Origin: DASZBX01 sp035943635
GTDB taxonomy: Bacteria > Actinomycetota > Actinomycetes > Streptomycetales > Catenulisporaceae
Assembly: GCA_035943635.1 (NCBI GenBank)
Contig: DASZBX010000148.1
Location: 248,001-312,000 of the forward strand
Reading direction: 5' to 3'
Length of the DNA: 64,000 nt
Every line of letters starts with the position of its first letter. Position 1 is the first letter of the stretch. The position numbers were made by a program, and so were the translations under genes. Below are positions 61,742 to 64,000 of the stretch, in pieces. The notes beneath the pieces were generated by a model, which was not told where the DNA came from, did no database searches, and saw nothing but the letters and a program-made list of their open reading frames with translations.

Positions 61742-62521
61742 ATGAGCAGACGCCGGACCGGGCCGAAGGCCCGCCGGGAGCCGAACGCGGAGACGGTGAC
61801 GCTGGAAAAGGTGCGGCTGGAGGAACCGCCGGACGAGGCCGAAGAAGAGGCCGGCGCCGAAGTCGAAGCCCAAGCCGACCTGGAGCCAGACGCAGGGCCG
61901 GAGCCGGAGCCGGGGGAGGATCCAACCCCGGAAGCGGAATCGGAAGCCAGACCATCCGACCACGAGGACGACTCAGGCCTGATGGACGCGCTGCGCCAGC
62001 TCAAAGTGCGCCGCGACCGGACCAGAGACCTGACCATCGGCATCGGATGCGGCGTAGTGGGCCTGATCATCGGCCTCCTCGTCGGCCACGTCACGGCCAG
62101 CCCCAGCAGCTCCCCGGCGCCGCTCTCCCCCGACGCGGCGGCCAGCCGGGGCGCCCTGTCCGGCCTGGCGCCCCAGACCGCGGACGCGCCCGGCAGGTCG
62201 TCGAGCCCGTCGGCGGGCGCCACCACCGACTCCAGCACGGTCACGTTCACCGTCACCGGCAGCGCGCCCGGCGGCGTCCTGATCAACTACGGGACCAACA
62301 GCACCGGCGCCCAGAGCACCAAACTGCCGTTCTCCGCCTCCGAACCGTTCGACGGCTCAGGCAACATCCTCTACTACGACGTGTACGCGCAGCTGCACGG
62401 CAGCGGAAGCCTCTCCTGTTCGATCTCGGTGAACGGCAAGGTGGTCAAGAGCGGGACCGCGACGACCGAATCCGACATCTGCTCCGCCCAGATCGCCCCG
62501 AGCGCGGTCACCGGACAATGA
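61742..62521 (+). CDS. acidic membrane-anchored protein with MmpS-like domain
   Basis: 259 residues. A very acidic N-terminal half (EEPPDEAEEEAGAEVEAQADLEPDAGPEPEPGED), a membrane helix (LTIGIGCGVVGLIIGLLVGHV), a Ser/Pro/Ala linker and a C-terminal domain VTFTVTGSAPGGVLINYGTNSTGAQSTKLPFSASEPF ... YDVYAQLHGSGSLSCSISVNGKVVKSGTA that parallels the C-terminus of the protein at 48738-49559. Stop overlaps the next ATG by 4 bases. Confidence 0.7.
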   Translation: MSRRRTGPKARREPNAETVTLEKVRLEEPPDEAEEEAGAEVEAQADLEPDAGPEPEPGEDPTPEAESEARPSDHEDDSGLMDALRQLKVRRDRTRDLTIGIGCGVVGLIIGLLVGHVTASPSSSPAPLSPDAAASRGALSGLAPQTADAPGRSSSPSAGATTDSSTVTFTVTGSAPGGVLINYGTNSTGAQSTKLPFSASEPFDGSGNILYYDVYAQLHGSGSLSCSISVNGKVVKSGTATTESDICSAQIAPSAVTGQ

Positions 62522-63828
62522 CCCGGACCAGGGCAGGAGAAGCCAACACCCCCCGGACCAAGCCGGACACCGGCCGGGCCCAGCAGGTCGGTACCACCGC
62601 CGTGATCGGCGCGGTCGCGGGGGCGGCGCTGGCCGGGCACCACGGCGGCTGGGCTGTGGCGGCCGGCGCTGCGGCCGGGGCGTTCGCCCTGGGCTGCGTC
62701 GAAGCGGCGGCCCGGGCCCGGCAGCGGGCGGCCGAGATCCCGGCCCTGTGGGCCCGGATCGCCACCGGCGCCGCGCTGGCCGCCCCGCTCGGCTGGGCGG
62801 CCGGGGGCCTGGGCCTCGGGCCGCTCCCGGTCGGCCTGGGCGTCGGGCTGCTCAGCGGGGCGCTCGGCCTGCGGCCGCAGAAAGTGCTGCTCGGACCACT
62901 GGTCGGACTGGCCGTCGGGCAGGGGTTCGGCTCGCTCGGACTGCCCGAGCCGGCCGCCGCCGTCGCGGCGGTCACCGTGATCGCCTACCGGGCGCTGGCC
63001 GCCGCGCTCTTCCGGGACGCCCAGGTCAGCCTGCTCGCCGAGCGGGTGCACGCGGCGGACCTGCCGTTCGTCGTGCCGCTCGAAGCCCGCTCCCGGTACG
63101 TCGGCATCGGCTACGTCCGCGATCTGGCCGCGGTGCTCGGCGGCCGGTACGTCCCGGCCGCGCCGGACATCGGCATCGTGTCCTCGCTCGACGAACTGGC
63201 CGGCCCGGCCTTCGACCCCGGCGGCGTCGACCCATTGGTCCGGGAGTTCTACGAGCACACCACCCGGTTCACCCTGGACATCGTCCCGGAATGGCGACTG
63301 TGGGTGCGGCCCGGATACCTGCTCTACCGCACGTTCGTGGCCCGGCCGCTCGGGCAGGCGAACCTGCCGATGAACCAGCGGGAGGCGCTGCGCGGCGTGC
63401 ACAGCCGGATCGACGCGATCACCTCGGCCGAAGACGACACCGTGGCCGTGCGCGGCTGGATCCGGTCCTTCGCCGACAACGACGAACCGATCTACGTGGG
63501 CATCTACACCACATACCGGCACGGCGGGCAGGGATACGTCAGTGTCGGATTCCCGTTGCCGCAGGCCAGTTTCACCGCCACCCTGCTGCCGCAGCCGCGC
63601 CCGGGCAGCGGGCTGGTGCTCACCAGCCGCGGCGACTCGGACCAGTGCGGGCACTACCTCACCTACATCGAGGCGGAGAACCGGGAGATGACGGCCGCCG
63701 CCGTGCACGGCTTCGCCGAACAGCTCGACGTGTACGTCCAGGACGGCGAGCTGCGCGCGGAGCACGCGTTCCGGGTCTTCGGGTTCCCGTTCCTGGTGCT
63801 GCACTACCGGATCGAGCGCAAGGGCTGA
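62518..63828 (+). CDS. conserved membrane protein of unknown function
   Basis: 436 residues, coupled to the preceding gene (ATGA). Residues ~25-165 hold several Gly/Ala-rich membrane helices (AAVAAVTVIAYRALAAALF being the last), followed by a soluble region: VPLEARSRYVGIGYVRDLAAVLGGRYVPAAPDIG, FTLDIVPEWRLWVRPGYLLYRTFVARPLGQANLPMNQREALRGVHSRID. I do not recognise the family. A role shared with the anchored MmpS-like partner is suggested by the overlap. Confidence 0.6.
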   Translation: MTRTRAGEANTPRTKPDTGRAQQVGTTAVIGAVAGAALAGHHGGWAVAAGAAAGAFALGCVEAAARARQRAAEIPALWARIATGAALAAPLGWAAGGLGLGPLPVGLGVGLLSGALGLRPQKVLLGPLVGLAVGQGFGSLGLPEPAAAVAAVTVIAYRALAAALFRDAQVSLLAERVHAADLPFVVPLEARSRYVGIGYVRDLAAVLGGRYVPAAPDIGIVSSLDELAGPAFDPGGVDPLVREFYEHTTRFTLDIVPEWRLWVRPGYLLYRTFVARPLGQANLPMNQREALRGVHSRIDAITSAEDDTVAVRGWIRSFADNDEPIYVGIYTTYRHGGQGYVSVGFPLPQASFTATLLPQPRPGSGLVLTSRGDSDQCGHYLTYIEAENREMTAAAVHGFAEQLDVYVQDGELRAEHAFRVFGFPFLVLHYRIERKG

Positions 63829-63857
63829 GCTGTGGCAACCGATCGAACCCGGGCGGC

Positions 63858-64000
63858 TCAGACCTCCGCGGGCAGTTCCGGCGCGGGCAGGGCGAAGCGG
63901 AACAGCGCGCCGTGCCCGTAGTCCGAGTGCACCGAGGCCCGGCCGCCGTGTGCGGTCGCGATCGCGGCCACGATCGCCAGGCCCAGCCCGCTGCCGCCGT
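63858..64000 (-). CDS. sensor histidine kinase, C-terminal end only
   Basis: The last 47 codons are in the window, with TGA at 63858-63860. GGSGLGLAIVAAIATAHGG is the G2 box of a histidine kinase ATPase domain, followed by the strand ASVHSDYGHGALFRFALP and a short tail. The rest lies beyond the right edge. Confidence 0.85.
   Translation of the reverse strand, partial: GGSGLGLAIVAAIATAHGGRASVHSDYGHGALFRFALPAPELPAEV

Overview
The window is very GC-rich, with codon third positions almost always G or C, many GTG starts and 4-base ATGA/GTGA gene overlaps. It carries a gene block known from Streptomyces (purine genes, a DUF3073 gene, valine dehydrogenase, bldC, hrpA). This points to a filamentous actinobacterium of the Streptomyces/Catenulispora/Actinospica type; the genus is an inference.

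Layout. 1-12 kb: ordinary chromosome. It holds a cupin fragment, a GT2-GtrA plus ArnT/YkcB-like glycosyltransferase pair, a DUF3052-like gene, an amidase, a Nudix hydrolase, a VOC protein, a class F sortase, a YceI protein, a HAD phosphatase, a small surface protein that may be a sortase substrate, and a membrane O-acyltransferase with an SGNH domain. 12.2-23.8 kb: de novo purine synthesis, in the order purD, a membrane protein resembling a dead M48 peptidase, purB, purC, purS, purQ, purL, an SCP2-like gene, purF and purM, with several predicted leaderless GTG starts. 24-31.5 kb: DUF3073, valine/leucine dehydrogenase, bldC, the hrpA helicase, a toxin-antitoxin pair with a broken PIN toxin, and a quinol-monooxygenase-like gene.

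31.6-44.3 kb: a complete 12.65-kb actinomycete integrative and conjugative element (AICE) inserted in the 3' half of tRNA-Phe(GAA). It is bounded by a 43-bp perfect direct repeat. The gene order is gntR repressor, HIT hydrolase, a strongly operator-controlled promoter, a leader peptide, a small HTH gene, a sigma-factor/GntR fusion, small membrane and hypothetical genes, DUF2637 (Spd-like), a lipoprotein, an FtsK/TraB translocase, prim-pol, a DUF3987 helicase, a nested inverted-repeat iteron array that is probably the origin, xis and int. The repressor operators, the iteron array, the integrase arm sites and the sigma-GntR protein are the most unusual features here.

44.3-50 kb: tRNA-Asp, a secreted S53 peptidase, a second lipoprotein that looks related to the AICE one (possible older mobile remnant), tRNA-Glu, tRNA-Lys and membrane-anchored proteins. 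50-64 kb: a SARP-like regulator with a short degenerate NTPase, an HTH/Clp-N pair with twin operators, a cluster of three DnaA boxes, an AidB-type acyl-CoA dehydrogenase, a GH16-CBM13 glucanase, a small PheS-like ligase with a rare TTA codon, a one-polypeptide sigma/anti-sigma/CAP fusion, a lipoprotein, an epimerase, a second anchored protein with the same C-terminal domain as the one near 49 kb, a large unknown membrane protein and the end of a histidine kinase.

No CRISPR array, rRNA or intact IS element was seen. Functions were read from sequence motifs only; nothing was searched.
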